Counted from the first letter of the stretch, positions 1 through 9,053 are shown. The stretch: 64,000 nucleotides of DNA from Microbacteriaceae bacterium (GCA_031177985.1 JAPSJW010000007.1:95346-159345), one strand, 5' to 3'. Numbers and translations are program-made. Notes: generated by a model not told the origin, from the letters alone.

Positions 1-696
1 GACGACGTCGCGCACGGTGGAGCGGGTCTGCTTGTTGACGCGCTCCGCGAGCGTTCCCCGGTCGGGGTTCGCGTCCACCGCGACGACGCGGTCCTCGCGC
101 ACGTCGGCGAGGGCCATGCCGAGCAGGGTCGTGACCGTCGTCTTGCCGACCCCGCCCTTGCGCGTGAGCACGGGCACGAAGCGGGTTCCGCCCTCGAGCT
201 CCTTCGAGATGCGCGCGTCGAGCGCCTTCTCGGCCCGGGCCTTCCGCGAGTCGCCGAGGTTCACGAGGTGCAGGGTCGCATTCCAGACGAAGCGCGGCCA
301 GGCTCCGTCGGGCGCCTGGCGCCGGCTCTTCGGCTCCAGCAGCCGGTCGGCGGTCAGCATCGCGGCCGGCTCCGGCGTCGCCGAGACGGCCCCCTGCAGA
401 CGGTCACGGCGGGACAGCGGTCCCGTGTCAGTCCGCTCGTCGGCCGGCAGCTGAGGCAGCACGGTCACGGAGGTGGTGGTCAGCTCGGCGGACTCGACGA
501 CCGCAGGGTTGACGGTCGTGTCGTCGATCGCGACGGCGCGCTCGTGCTCGGGCGCCGAGTGCACGGTAGCGGGGAGGTCGACGTTGATCGTCAGGCTCTC
601 CGGCAGGTCGCCTGCGATGTCGTCGCCCTCGGGGAGCTCGCCGTGCAGGTCGACGAGGTCGCCCGCGCGATCGTCTGCATTCGGTCGATAGGCCAC
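1..696 (-). CDS. MinD/ParA-like ATPase with long N-terminal extension (partial, C-terminus beyond window)
   Basis: The first 232 codons are present; the rest lies off the left edge. The start is the GTG at 696, preceded by GAAGGGAA. Residues 1 to about 145 form an acidic, low-complexity extension. The deviant Walker A motif KGGVGKTT (about residues 180-187) and VVAVDANPD follow, as in MinD/ParA/SIMIBI ATPases. Such N-terminally extended forms are known in actinobacteria beside type VII secretion or polarity genes, but no such partner is visible here. What it positions or regulates cannot be told. The ATPase family is certain; the role is open. Confidence 0.85.
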   Translation of the reverse strand, partial: MAYRPNADDRAGDLVDLHGELPEGDDIAGDLPESLTINVDLPATVHSAPEHERAVAIDDTTVNPAVVESAELTTTSVTVLPQLPADERTDTGPLSRRDRLQGAVSATPEPAAMLTADRLLEPKSRRQAPDGAWPRFVWNATLHLVNLGDSRKARAEKALDARISKELEGGTRFVPVLTRKGGVGKTTVTTLLGMALADVREDRVVAVDANPDRGTLAERVNKQTRSTVRDVV

Positions 697-778
697 GGAG
701 TGCGGTTCCCTTCGGTGCTGGGGGCCCCAGTCTACCGGCGGCCGCGCTCCCTCACCGGGGGCTGGCGTCCGGGGCCGG

Positions 779-3700
779 TCAGCCCACCTCTACGAGGAGG
801 TCGCCGGCGTCCACCTGCTGCGTGCGCGCGATCGCCACGCGCTTCACGACTCCTGCGACGGGCGACGTGATCGCGGCCTCCATCTTCATGGCCTCGATCG
901 ACGCGACGTTCTGGCCCGCGGCCACCGTGTCGCCCTCCGCCACCTGGAGCGTGACCACTCCGGAGAACGGGGCGGCGACCTGGCGCTGGTCGGTCGGATC
1001 CGCCTTCTCGGCGGCCTTCACGTCGACCTTGATGCTGCGGTCGCGGATGAAGACCGGACGCAGCTGCCCGTTGAGGGTCGCCATGACGGTGCGGATGCCC
1101 TTGTCGTCGGGGTCTCCGATCGCCTCGAGTCCCACGTAGAGCCGCACGCCCTTGGAGACCTCGACCACATGCTCGCCGCCCTGCCTGAGGCCGTAAAGGT
1201 AGTCGACCGTGCCGAGCACGGAGAGATCGCCGTAGCTCTCGCGGTTCTGCAGGAAGGACTTCGTCGGGGCGGGGAACAGCAGGCGGTTGAGCGCTGCGCG
1301 ACGCTCCCCCGGTTCGCCGTCCAGCTGCTTCTCGTCGTCGGCGCTCAGCGGCGCCGCGCCGATCTTCGGCGTGCGACCGGCGAGCACCTTCGAGCGGAAC
1401 GGCTCGGGCCAGCCGCCGGGGAGCTCGCCGAGCTCACCGGCCATGAAACCCACCACGGAGTCGGGGATGTCGTACTTCTCGGGATTGCGCTCGAAGTCGT
1501 CGGGGTCGGCGTTCGCGGCCGCGAGAGCAAGCGCGAGGTCGCCGACGACCTTCGACGAGGGCGTCACCTTCGGCGGACGGCCGAGGATGCGGTTCGCCGC
1601 GGCATACCAGTCCTCGACCTTCTCGAACTGGTCCCCGAGCCCCAGGGCGATCGCCTGCTGGCGCAGGTTCGACAGCTGTCCGCCCGGGATCTCGTGCTTG
1701 TAGACCCGGCCGGTGGGACCGGCGAGACCCGACTCGAAGGGGCGGTAGGCGTGGCGCACCGCCTCCCAGTAGGGCTCGAGGTCGCTCACGGCCTGCAGCG
1801 GGATGCCGGTGTCCCGCTCGGTGTGCGCGAGCGCGGCGACGAGGGCGGATGCGCTGGGCTGGCTGGTCGTGCCTGCCATCGGGGCGCTCGCGACGTCGAC
1901 GGCATCCGCACCGGCCCGGCTCGCAGCGAGGAGCGTCGCGAGCTGGCCGCCCGCGGTGTCGTGCGTGTGCACGTGCACGGGCAGGTCGAACCGCTCGCGC
2001 AGGGCCCGCACGAGCTTCTCGGCGGCCTCGGCACGCAGCAGACCGGCCATGTCCTTGATCGCGAGGATGTGGGCGCCCGCCCCGACGATCTGCTCTGCGA
2101 GCCGCAGGTAGTAGTCGAGCGTGTAGAGGTCCTCGGCGGGATCGAGCAGATCACCCGTGTAGCAGACGGCGACCTCGGCGACCGCCGTGCCGGTCTCGAG
2201 CACCGACTCGATCGCGGGGCGCATCTGCTCCACGTCGTTGAGCGCGTCGAAGATCCGGAAGATGTCGACGCCCGTGGACGATGCCTCGCGCACGAAGGCG
2301 TCGGTGACCTTCGTCGGGTAGGGGGTGTAGCCGACCGTGTTGCGGCCTCGCAGCAGCATCTGGATCGCGACGTTCGGCAGGGCCTCCCGCATCGTCGCCA
2401 AGCGCTCCCACGGGTCCTCGCCGAGGAAGCGCAGCGCGACGTCGTAGGTCGCTCCGCCCCATGCCTCCACGCTCAGCAGCTGCGGCGTCAGGCGCGCCAC
2501 GTGCGGCAGCACGGCCACCAGGTCGCGGGTGCGCACGCGGGTGGCGAGCAGCGACTGGTGCGCGTCGCGGAAGGTCGTCTCGGTGACCGCGAGCGGCGTC
2601 TGGGCGCGCAGCGCCTCGGCGAAGCCCTTCGGCCCGAGCTCGAGCAGACGCTGCCGGGAACCCGCGGGCGGCTCCGCGAGCAGGTCGACGGCGGGCAGCT
2701 TGAGCGCCGGGTCGATCGCCCCGGCGCCGTCGCCGTTCGGCTGGTTCACCGTGACGTCGGCGAGCCAGGTCAGGATCTTCGTGCCGCGGTCCTTCGACTG
2801 CGGGGTGCGGACGAGTTCGGGACGCTCGTCGATGAAGTGCGTGCTGAGGTCCCCCCGCACGAACGCCGGGTCGTCGAGCACCGCCTGCAGGAACGGGATG
2901 TTCGTCGAGACGCCGCGCAGACGGAACTCGGCGAGGCCGCGCCTCGCGCGGGCGACGGCGGCCGGGAAGTCGCGGCCGCGGCAGGTCATCTTGACGAGCA
3001 TCGAGTCGAAGTGGGGCGAGATCTGCGCTCCGGCCGCGACCGTTCCGCCGTCGAGACGGATGCCGGCGCCGCCCGGCGAGCGGTAGGTCGTGATCTTGCC
3101 GGTGTCAGGGCGGAAGCCCGCCGCCGGGTCCTCGGTCGTGATGCGGGTCTGCAGCGCCGCACCCCGGAGCTTCAGGGTCTCCTGCGAGAGCCCGAGGTCG
3201 GCGAGGCTCTGGCCGGCAGCGATGCGCATCTGCGACTGCACGAGGTCGACGTCGGTGACCTCCTCGGTCACGGTGTGCTCGACCTGGATGCGTGGGTTCA
3301 TCTCGATGAAGACGTGCTGACCCGCGCGCTCCCCCGCCGTCTCGAGCAGGAACTCGACGGTGCCCGCGTTGACGTAGTCGATCGACTCGGCGAACGCGAT
3401 CGCGTCGCGGTACATCGCCTGGCGGATGCCCTCGTCGAGGTTGGGGGCGGGAGCGATCTCCACGACCTTCTGGTGGCGCCGCTGCACCGAGCAGTCGCGC
3501 TCGAAGAGGTGCATGGTGTGGCCCGCGGCATCGGCGAGGATCTGCACCTCGATGTGGCGGGGCCGCACGACGGCCTGCTCGAGGAACATCGTCGGGTCGC
3601 CGAAGGCGCTGTCGGCCTCGCGCATCGCCTCCTCGAGGGCGGGGCGAAGCTCCTCGCGGGTCTTCACGAGACGCATTCCGCGACCGCCGCCGCCCGCTAC

Positions 3701-4177
3701 GGCCTTGGCGAACACCGGGAAGCCGATCTCGTCCGCGCCGCGCAGCAGCTCGTCGAGGTCCTTGCTTGCCGGAGTCGAGGCGAGGACGGGGACGCCGGCG
3801 GCGATCGCCCGCTCCTTCGCGGTGACCTTGTTGCCGGCCATCTCGAGCACGCGCTTCGGCGGGCCGATGAAGGTGATCCCTGCCGCCTCGGCGGCCGCCG
3901 CGAGCTCGGGGTTCTCGGAGAGGAAGCCGTAGCCCGGGTAGATCGCGTCGGCGCCGCTCTCCTTCGCGACGCGCACGATCTCCGCCACGTCGAGGTAGGC
4001 CCGCACCGGGTGGCCCTTCTCGCCGATCTGGTACGCCTCATCCGCCTTGAGGCGATGCAGCGAGTTGCGGTCCTCGTAGGGGAAGACCGCGACGGTCTTC
4101 GCACCCAGCTCATATGCGGCGCGCATAGCGCGGATGGCGATCTCACCGCGGTTGGCTACGAGGATCTTCTCGAACAT
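779..4177 (-). CDS. pyc: Pyruvate carboxylase
   Basis: Cytoplasmic anaplerotic enzyme: ATP, bicarbonate and pyruvate give oxaloacetate. The product has 1132 residues, the usual single-chain length. The biotin carboxylase domain (about 1-450) starts FEKILVANRGEIAIR and holds GGGGRGMR and the ATP-grasp segment ending VQVEHTVTEEVT. The carboxyltransferase domain (about 520-800) follows. The C-terminal biotinyl domain has EAMKM with the biotinylated lysine near 1098. The start is the ATG at 4177, with AAGGGTG upstream; a longer frame to 4204 is less likely because homologs begin MFEKILVANRG. It is transcribed divergently from the parA-like gene. Confidence 0.97.
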   Translation of the reverse strand: MFEKILVANRGEIAIRAMRAAYELGAKTVAVFPYEDRNSLHRLKADEAYQIGEKGHPVRAYLDVAEIVRVAKESGADAIYPGYGFLSENPELAAAAEAAGITFIGPPKRVLEMAGNKVTAKERAIAAGVPVLASTPASKDLDELLRGADEIGFPVFAKAVAGGGGRGMRLVKTREELRPALEEAMREADSAFGDPTMFLEQAVVRPRHIEVQILADAAGHTMHLFERDCSVQRRHQKVVEIAPAPNLDEGIRQAMYRDAIAFAESIDYVNAGTVEFLLETAGERAGQHVFIEMNPRIQVEHTVTEEVTDVDLVQSQMRIAAGQSLADLGLSQETLKLRGAALQTRITTEDPAAGFRPDTGKITTYRSPGGAGIRLDGGTVAAGAQISPHFDSMLVKMTCRGRDFPAAVARARRGLAEFRLRGVSTNIPFLQAVLDDPAFVRGDLSTHFIDERPELVRTPQSKDRGTKILTWLADVTVNQPNGDGAGAIDPALKLPAVDLLAEPPAGSRQRLLELGPKGFAEALRAQTPLAVTETTFRDAHQSLLATRVRTRDLVAVLPHVARLTPQLLSVEAWGGATYDVALRFLGEDPWERLATMREALPNVAIQMLLRGRNTVGYTPYPTKVTDAFVREASSTGVDIFRIFDALNDVEQMRPAIESVLETGTAVAEVAVCYTGDLLDPAEDLYTLDYYLRLAEQIVGAGAHILAIKDMAGLLRAEAAEKLVRALRERFDLPVHVHTHDTAGGQLATLLAASRAGADAVDVASAPMAGTTSQPSASALVAALAHTERDTGIPLQAVSDLEPYWEAVRHAYRPFESGLAGPTGRVYKHEIPGGQLSNLRQQAIALGLGDQFEKVEDWYAAANRILGRPPKVTPSSKVVGDLALALAAANADPDDFERNPEKYDIPDSVVGFMAGELGELPGGWPEPFRSKVLAGRTPKIGAAPLSADDEKQLDGEPGERRAALNRLLFPAPTKSFLQNRESYGDLSVLGTVDYLYGLRQGGEHVVEVSKGVRLYVGLEAIGDPDDKGIRTVMATLNGQLRPVFIRDRSIKVDVKAAEKADPTDQRQVAAPFSGVVTLQVAEGDTVAAGQNVASIEAMKMEAAITSPVAGVVKRVAIARTQQVDAGDLLVEVG

Positions 4178-4237
4178 GGACACCCTTCGGCACACGGCTG
4201 GCATTTAGGTGCTTTCAGACTAGTGAAGGTAACGTGG

Positions 4238-5062
4238 GTGCTCGTGCATGTACTCAGCGTCAGCTCCCTCAAGGGGGGCGTGGGAAAGACCACCGTGACG
4301 CTCGGGCTCGCCTCGGCCTCGTTCGCCAAGGGCCTGCGCACCCTCGTCGTCGATCTCGATCCGCAATCCGACGTCTCCACGGGGATGGACATCCAGGTCG
4401 CGGGGCACCTCAACATCGCCGACGTGCTCGCGAGCCCGAAGGAGAAGATCGTCCGCTCCGCGATCGCGCCGAGCGGATGGACGCGCGGCCGGCCGGGCAA
4501 GATCGACGTGCTCATCGGGTCGCCGTCGGCCATCAACTTCGACGGGCCGCACCCGAGCATCCGTGACATCTGGAAGCTCGAGGAGGCCCTCGCGAACGTC
4601 GAGGCCGATTACGACCTCGTGCTGATCGACTGCCCGCCGTCGCTCAACGCCCTCACCCGCACGGCATGGGCGGCGAGCGACCGGGTGACGGTCGTCACGG
4701 AGCCCGGGCTGTTCTCCGTCGCCGCGGCCGACCGCGCGCTGAGGGCGATCGAGGAGATCCGCCGCGGCCTCTCCCCCCGCCTGCAGCCCCTCGGCATCAT
4801 CGTGAACCGGGCGCGCGTGCAGTCCCTGGAGCACCAGTTCCGCATCAAGGAGCTGCGGGACATGTTCGGTCCGCTCGTGCTCTCACCTCAGCTGCCCGAG
4901 CGCACCTCGCTGCAGCAGGCGCAGGGCGCGGCGAAGCCGCTGCACGTCTGGCCGGGCGAGAGCGCTCAGGAGATGGCGCGCAACTTCGACCAGCTGCTCG
5001 AGCGCGTGATGCGCACCGCGCGCATGGAAGCACCCGCGCAGCAGCCCCAGCAGCTCGCCTGA
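4238..5062 (+). CDS. Orphan ParA-family ATPase
   Basis: The product has about 274 residues. The P-loop SLKGGVGKTT lies at residues 10-19 and lacks an N-terminal DNA-binding extension. The next motifs are VVDLDPQSDVSTG and LVLIDCPPSL. This is the ParA/Soj fold, a dimerising ATPase that binds DNA or membrane and moves a cargo. No parB or parS is next to it, so this is probably not the chromosomal ParA, and its cargo is unknown. Possible starts are the GTGs at 4223, 4238 and 4244. I chose 4238 because GAAGG ends eight bases upstream; 4244 would give the short VHVLSVSS beginning. Confidence 0.88.
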   Translation: MLVHVLSVSSLKGGVGKTTVTLGLASASFAKGLRTLVVDLDPQSDVSTGMDIQVAGHLNIADVLASPKEKIVRSAIAPSGWTRGRPGKIDVLIGSPSAINFDGPHPSIRDIWKLEEALANVEADYDLVLIDCPPSLNALTRTAWAASDRVTVVTEPGLFSVAAADRALRAIEEIRRGLSPRLQPLGIIVNRARVQSLEHQFRIKELRDMFGPLVLSPQLPERTSLQQAQGAAKPLHVWPGESAQEMARNFDQLLERVMRTARMEAPAQQPQQLA

Positions 5063-5148
5063 CTCAGCCCCGCCGGGCGCTCACTCAGTCCCGCGCTACG
5101 GACGATTCGCCGATCCGTCGAGCATGCGGCCCTCCGTCCAGCCGATCC

Positions 5149-5173
5149 GTTGACGAATCGGCGATTCGTCAAC
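5149..5173. terminator. Perfect 11-bp inverted repeat between convergent genes
   Basis: GTTGACGAATC, a GGC loop, then GATTCGTCAAC. It lies between the convergent ends of the parA-like gene and the MerR gene, so a bidirectional terminator is the simplest reading. There is no T-tract. A related imperfect element (GATTCGCCGATCCGTCG) lies at 5104-5120, so a protein-binding palindrome is also possible. Confidence 0.45.
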
Positions 5174-5211
5174 AGAGACGCGGCTCCCGCGGGGGCGAGA
5201 AGCGGGCGCTG

Positions 5212-5760
5212 CTAGGAAGCCCGAGTCGCCCGACGCGCCGCGAGCTCGTCGCGGGGGTCCTCGCCGCCGAGGGAGTCGATCTCGACGAGGCTCGACTCCA
5301 CCTCGCGGAGGACCTTGCCGACGGCGATGCCGAAGACGCCCTGTCCGCGGTTGACGAGGTCGATGACCTCGTCGTCGGAGGTGCAGAGGTAGACGCTCGC
5401 CCCGTCGCTCATGAGCGTCGTCTGGGCGAGGTCGTTGATTCCGGCCTCACGCAGCTGGTTCACCGCGACGCGGATCTGCTGCAGCGAGATGCCGGTGTCG
5501 AGCAGCCGCTTGACGAGCTTGAGCACGAGGATGTCGCGGAAGCCGTAGAGACGCTGGGAGCCTGAGCCCGCAGCCCCGCGGATGGTCGGCTCGACCAGCT
5601 GCGTGCGCGCCCAGTAGTCGAGCTGGCGGTAGCTGATGCCGGCCGCTCGGGCCGCTACGGCGCCGCGGTACCCGGACTGGTCGTCGAGGTCGGGCATCCC
5701 GTCGGTGAAGAGGAGATTGAGGTCATAGCGGTCCTCGGTGGGACGGTCGAGTTCGCTCAT
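5212..5760 (-). CDS. MerR-family transcriptional regulator (Rv1830-like)
   Basis: The product has 182 residues. A MerR winged-helix domain covers about residues 30-100 (AAGISYRQLDYWART, QRLYGFRDILVLK, GISLQQI). A C-terminal region contains DDEVIDLVNRGQGVFGIAVGKV. This is the layout of the actinobacterial Rv1830 family, which has lost the usual MerR metal- or drug-sensing tail. It lies 133 bp downstream of ftsR on the same strand, with garA beyond; this neighbourhood is conserved in mycobacteria. Its targets are not evident from the sequence. Confidence 0.92.
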   Translation of the reverse strand: MSELDRPTEDRYDLNLLFTDGMPDLDDQSGYRGAVAARAAGISYRQLDYWARTQLVEPTIRGAAGSGSQRLYGFRDILVLKLVKRLLDTGISLQQIRVAVNQLREAGINDLAQTTLMSDGASVYLCTSDDEVIDLVNRGQGVFGIAVGKVLREVESSLVEIDSLGGEDPRDELAARRATRAS

Positions 5761-5893
5761 CGCTGTGACCCTCTAACCTTCATCCTGAAGTTGACGTTTA
5801 GCTCGGTGCAACTCCACGCTACAGACGGCACCCCTCGCGACCAAACACATCCGGCCGTGTCGTGCGGCGTGTCGGCACCGTGCTCCGACGGTA

Positions 5894-6592
5894 CTACGGA
5901 TCGAGTCGCGCGAGGGCGCTCCGCACAAGGTTGGTGCGGACGATATCGAGCTGACCGGCGAGCTCCCGCGCCATCTCGGCGGTCTTCGCCCGGCCTGCGG
6001 GGTCGCGGCGCCGGGAGACGGGCAGCAGCGCGTTCTCGATGAGTGCGAGCTCGCGCTCCGCCGCGGCGCGGAAGCCGCGCAGGTGGCGAGGCTCGATGCC
6101 GTTCCGCTGCAGCTCGGCGAGGGCCTTGAGCACCTGCAGCGCCTCGGCTCCGTACACCTCCGCCGGCGGCAGCAGCGACGCGGAGACCGCATCCTGCAGC
6201 AGCGCCGGCGTCGCACCGGCTTCGCGGGTGAGCTCCTCGCGGGTGTAGCGACGGTCGGTCGGCAGCATCGAGGGGCTGGCCGGTGCACCGGCAGGCAGCT
6301 CAGGGGTGCGTCCGGCGTCGAGCTCGTCGAGGTAGCCGCGGATGACCTTCAGCGGCAGGTAGTGGTCGCGCTGCAGCGTGAGCACGAAGCGCAGGCGCTC
6401 GAGGTCGGACGGCGAGAACTTGCGATACCCCGACTCGGTGCGAGCGGGGGTGATGAGCTGGCGCTCCTCCAGGAACCGCAGCTTCGACGGGCTGAGGTCG
6501 GGGAACTCGGGGCTGAGCTTCGCGAGCACCTGCCCGATGCTGAGTAGGCCGGAGGGACCAGGCGACTTCGCCTGGGCTGCTGCGCGCGCCAC
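5894..6592 (-). CDS. ftsR: MerR-like regulator FtsR (Rv1828 family)
   Basis: The product has 232 residues. The N-terminal HTH reads LSIGQVLAKL...SKLRFLEERQLITP...GYRKFSPSDLERLRF, the hallmark of the Rv1828/FtsR group. In Corynebacterium FtsR is reported to activate ftsZ and so affect division; the same role here is inferred. The GTG start at 6592 overlaps the TAG stop of the garA-like gene by one base (TAGTG), so the two are translationally coupled. The C-terminal half (about 120-232) is helical and likely mediates dimerisation. Confidence 0.92.
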   Translation of the reverse strand: MARAAAQAKSPGPSGLLSIGQVLAKLSPEFPDLSPSKLRFLEERQLITPARTESGYRKFSPSDLERLRFVLTLQRDHYLPLKVIRGYLDELDAGRTPELPAGAPASPSMLPTDRRYTREELTREAGATPALLQDAVSASLLPPAEVYGAEALQVLKALAELQRNGIEPRHLRGFRAAAERELALIENALLPVSRRRDPAGRAKTAEMARELAGQLDIVRTNLVRSALARLDP

Positions 6593-7059
6593 TACCGAGG
6601 GGTCCGCTGCGGCAGGTCGGCGCGCGAGGCGTAGAAGGTGAGGCGGAACTTGCCGACCTGCACCTCGGCGCGATCGGCGAGCAGGGCGGTGTCGATGCGG
6701 GTGCCGTCGTAGTACGTGCCGTTGAGCGAGCTGAGGTCGTGCACCTGGAACGAGGTTCCGTGCCGCACGAACTCGGCGTGACGACGGGAGACGGTCACGT
6801 CGTCGAGGAAGATGTCGGCATTCGGATGACGCCCGACGGTCGTCACATCGGCGTCGAGCAGGAAGCGGGCTCCGATGTTCGGGCCCCTGCGCACCACGAG
6901 GAGGGCGGAGCCCGACGGGAGCGCGGCGATCGCCTCGTGCTCCTCGGTCGAGACACCGGCGTCGTAGGCGGCGAGCTGCGCTCCGAACTCGTCGCTGAAC
7001 GTCAGCGTCGTGTCGTTCTCACGGTGCGCTTCGTCACGGGGACGGTTTGCGTCGGCCAT
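6592..7059 (-). CDS. garA: FHA-domain protein, GarA/OdhI family
   Basis: The product has 155 residues, about the length of GarA/OdhI. A flexible N-terminus carries NDTTLTF (threonines 17, 18 and 20), which aligns with the ETTS phosphosite region of GarA. The FHA domain follows: GRHPNADIFLDDVTVSRRHAEF and SSLNGTYYDG. In relatives, Ser/Thr kinase (PknB/PknG) phosphorylation controls whether the protein inhibits 2-oxoglutarate dehydrogenase and related enzymes. The start is the ATG at 7059, with AGGAGG six bases upstream. It is followed without a gap by ftsR. Confidence 0.94.
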   Translation of the reverse strand: MADANRPRDEAHRENDTTLTFSDEFGAQLAAYDAGVSTEEHEAIAALPSGSALLVVRRGPNIGARFLLDADVTTVGRHPNADIFLDDVTVSRRHAEFVRHGTSFQVHDLSSLNGTYYDGTRIDTALLADRAEVQVGKFRLTFYASRADLPQRTPR

Positions 7060-7070
7060 CGGTACCTCCT

Positions 7071-7688
7071 CTAGCTGTCCAGCGTATCGGATGGGGTCGG
7101 CTCGGCGACCCGCGGAATCCGGATCAGCCGCACCGTCTGGATGAGATAGATCACTCCAGCCCACCAATAGAGGAAGGCCCCCCAGAGCGCGAGCGCCCAT
7201 CCGACCGGATCACTCAACCACGCGATCGACGGAACCGCCTGCCCCAGCACGAGGGTCGGCAGCGCGTAGAAGAGCACGAAGGTCGCCACCTTGCCCAGGT
7301 GATGCACCGGCAGCGGGCCGTAGCCGTTCGCAGCCAGCACGACGCCCACGCCGAGCAGCATCACGTCGCGCGCCACGAGCACGGCGACGAACCACCACGG
7401 GATGATGCCGCGGGCGGCGAGGCCGAGCAGGGTCGCGAGGATGAACAGCCGGTCGGCGGCGGGGTCGAGCACCTGCCCGAGTCGCGAGATCTGACCGAAG
7501 GTGCGCGCGATGACGCCGTCGAGGTAGTCGGTGATGACGGACACCACCAGCACGACGAGCGCGGCCAGGTCGTTGCCGACGAGGAGGAGGACGAGGAAGA
7601 CGGGCACGAGCGCGAGCCGCACGAAGCTCAGCAGATTCGGGACCGTGAGGATCCGCGTGCTGACCGTGCGCGCGCTCTCCGTACCCAC
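7071..7688 (-). CDS. CDP-alcohol phosphatidyltransferase (PgsA-like)
   Basis: The product has 205 residues and several membrane helices. The CDP-alcohol phosphotransferase signature D-x2-DG-x2-AR-x8-G-x3-D-x3-D is complete at residues 54-79 (DYLDGVIAR ... GQVLDPAAD). Likely reaction: transfer of a phosphatidyl group from CDP-diacylglycerol to glycerol phosphate or phosphatidylglycerol. The position beside garA matches Rv1822 (PgsA2), but the exact acceptor cannot be read from the sequence. The GTG start at 7688 sits six bases after TAGACT, so the mRNA is probably leaderless. Confidence 0.9.
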   Translation of the reverse strand: MGTESARTVSTRILTVPNLLSFVRLALVPVFLVLLLVGNDLAALVVLVVSVITDYLDGVIARTFGQISRLGQVLDPAADRLFILATLLGLAARGIIPWWFVAVLVARDVMLLGVGVVLAANGYGPLPVHHLGKVATFVLFYALPTLVLGQAVPSIAWLSDPVGWALALWGAFLYWWAGVIYLIQTVRLIRIPRVAEPTPSDTLDS

Positions 7689-7694
7689 GCGAGA

Positions 7695-7700
7695 AGTCTA
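7695..7700 (-). promoter_or_regulatory. -10-like hexamer for the phosphatidyltransferase gene
   Basis: TAGACT on the minus strand, six bases before the GTG at 7688; no ribosome-binding site. Leaderless-type promoter. Confidence 0.55.
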
Positions 7701-7746
7701 GTGGGGACACGCCAGGCACCCCGGAGAGAACCTCGATCCTCGCGAG

Positions 7747-7752
7747 TAGCGT
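7747..7752 (+). promoter_or_regulatory. -10-like hexamer for the gene at 7759
   Basis: TAGCGT, six bases before the ATG at 7759. The intervening GAAGG touches the ATG and is too close to act as a Shine-Dalgarno site. Confidence 0.55.
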
Positions 7753-7758
7753 TGAAGG

Positions 7759-8208
7759 ATGTCGTGCATCCGCTTCAACACCCCGGCGCAGCGCCTGCAG
7801 ATGAAGGAGCTCGCGCCTTCGATGCTGACTCCCGAGGAGGCCGCGGCTCTGCACCCGGCGCCGGAGATGACGGAGAGCAAGATCGCCCGCATGCGGCTGC
7901 TCGCGAAGGACCCGAACCCCAGGATCCGCGAGCGGGCCGCCCTCGACTCTCACACGCCCGACGACGTCATGGCGCAGCTGGCGCGGGATCCCGACGAGGG
8001 CGTGCGCGCGTGCGTCGCCCGCAACGAACGCACCTCCTGCGACATCCTCGGCGGCCTGGCCGACGACGAGTCGGAGCGGGTGCGGGGGTTCCTCGCACTC
8101 AACTACTTCGTGCCCGCGGAGGCGATGGCTCGCCTCGCGTCGGACGAGAGCGAGGTCGTGCGCGGCCTCGTGTCGTGGAAGAGCGAGCTCGCCGCCACGC
8201 CTCAGTAG
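7759..8208 (+). CDS. Leucine-rich-repeat-variant (LRV)/HEAT-like repeat protein
   Basis: The product has 149 residues. From about residue 45 it consists of repeats of 24-25 residues with the rhythm LAKDPNPRIRERAALD, LARDPDEGVRACVARN, LADDESERVRGFLALN, LASDESEVVRGLVSW. This is typical of LRV/HEAT-like solenoids, usually protein-binding scaffolds. Cysteines at 3, 76 and 82 do not form the FeS cluster motif of classic LRV proteins. No function can be assigned. It stands alone between divergent and convergent neighbours. Confidence 0.8.
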   Translation: MSCIRFNTPAQRLQMKELAPSMLTPEEAAALHPAPEMTESKIARMRLLAKDPNPRIRERAALDSHTPDDVMAQLARDPDEGVRACVARNERTSCDILGGLADDESERVRGFLALNYFVPAEAMARLASDESEVVRGLVSWKSELAATPQ

Positions 8209-8222
8209 AAGCCCTGGTGTCC

Positions 8223-9047
8223 TCAGTAGAGGAAGATGTCGAGCCACTCGCGGTTGTGCGCGTGCACGAGCGCGAGGAACAGCACGAAGTCGAAGATCAG
8301 GTGCACCGTCACCACGAACGCGAGCGACTTGGTGATCTTGAAGGTGTAGCCCTGGATGAGGGCGAACGGGAACGTGAGCAGCGGACCCCAGGACTGGTAG
8401 CCGATCTCCCACAGGAACGAGATGAAGATCAGCGCCTGCAGCAGGTTCGCGAGCCAGTCGGGGAAGTAGCGCCGCAGCAGCGTGTAGGTGGTGCAGATGA
8501 AGAACAGCTCGTCCCAGAGTCCGACGTAGTTCACCCCGAGGAAGAGCCGCCAGAAGATCTGCGGGTCCGAGGCATCTGGCCAGTTCTGGTACGAGCCGCT
8601 CCAGATCAGATACGGCGGCAGCACCAGGTAGCCGACGACGACGATGCCCGCGATGTAGGACCACTCCACCCGGCCCCAGCGCTTGCCGGTGCGCCAGGGG
8701 AAGCGGATGATGCTCTCCCGGTAGACGTAGCGCGACACGAGCGACGGCATCGCGACGGCTGCGGCGAGCGCCAGACCCATGAGCGCCATGTGGCCCAGCG
8801 AGAGGTCTGCGTCGAGCGGCACGAGCGAGATGATGAACAGGCCGCCGGCGATGAGCACCTGGTGCCGGAAGAACGCCCGGTCGACCAGGAACGCCCAGAG
8901 AGCGGATGCCGCGAGCAGCGGATACCCGACGAGGTCCGACTCGAAGACGAACAGCGCGACGGCGGCGGCCCAGAGCAGCAGCATCGGCGGCAGCAGCTCG
9001 AAGCGGATCTTCTCCCGCTCTGGAGAGTCGACCACCGCATCCGTCAT
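8223..9047 (-). CDS. CPBP-family intramembrane metalloprotease-like protein, altered active site
   Basis: The product has 274 residues with about eight hydrophobic segments. The C-terminal half resembles the CPBP/Abi (CAAX protease-like) fold: WDELFFICTTYTLLRRY stands where active members have EExxxR, and VHLIFDFVLF matches the HxxxD/N motif. The first glutamate of the EE pair is aspartate and the arginine is shifted, so activity is doubtful. Possible roles are a membrane scaffold or a divergent protease. The ATG at 9047 lies six bases after CATGCT. Confidence 0.75.
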   Translation of the reverse strand: MTDAVVDSPEREKIRFELLPPMLLLWAAAVALFVFESDLVGYPLLAASALWAFLVDRAFFRHQVLIAGGLFIISLVPLDADLSLGHMALMGLALAAAVAMPSLVSRYVYRESIIRFPWRTGKRWGRVEWSYIAGIVVVGYLVLPPYLIWSGSYQNWPDASDPQIFWRLFLGVNYVGLWDELFFICTTYTLLRRYFPDWLANLLQALIFISFLWEIGYQSWGPLLTFPFALIQGYTFKITKSLAFVVTVHLIFDFVLFLALVHAHNREWLDIFLY

Positions 9048-9053
9048 GACCCC

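Noticed and set aside
1169..4237. Very long open frame on the plus strand joined to the parA-like gene (about 1300 codons)
   Set aside because: It is antisense to pyruvate carboxylase, has Arg/Gly/Val-rich composition typical of GC-rich shadow frames, and no start signals; only the part from 4238 is a gene.
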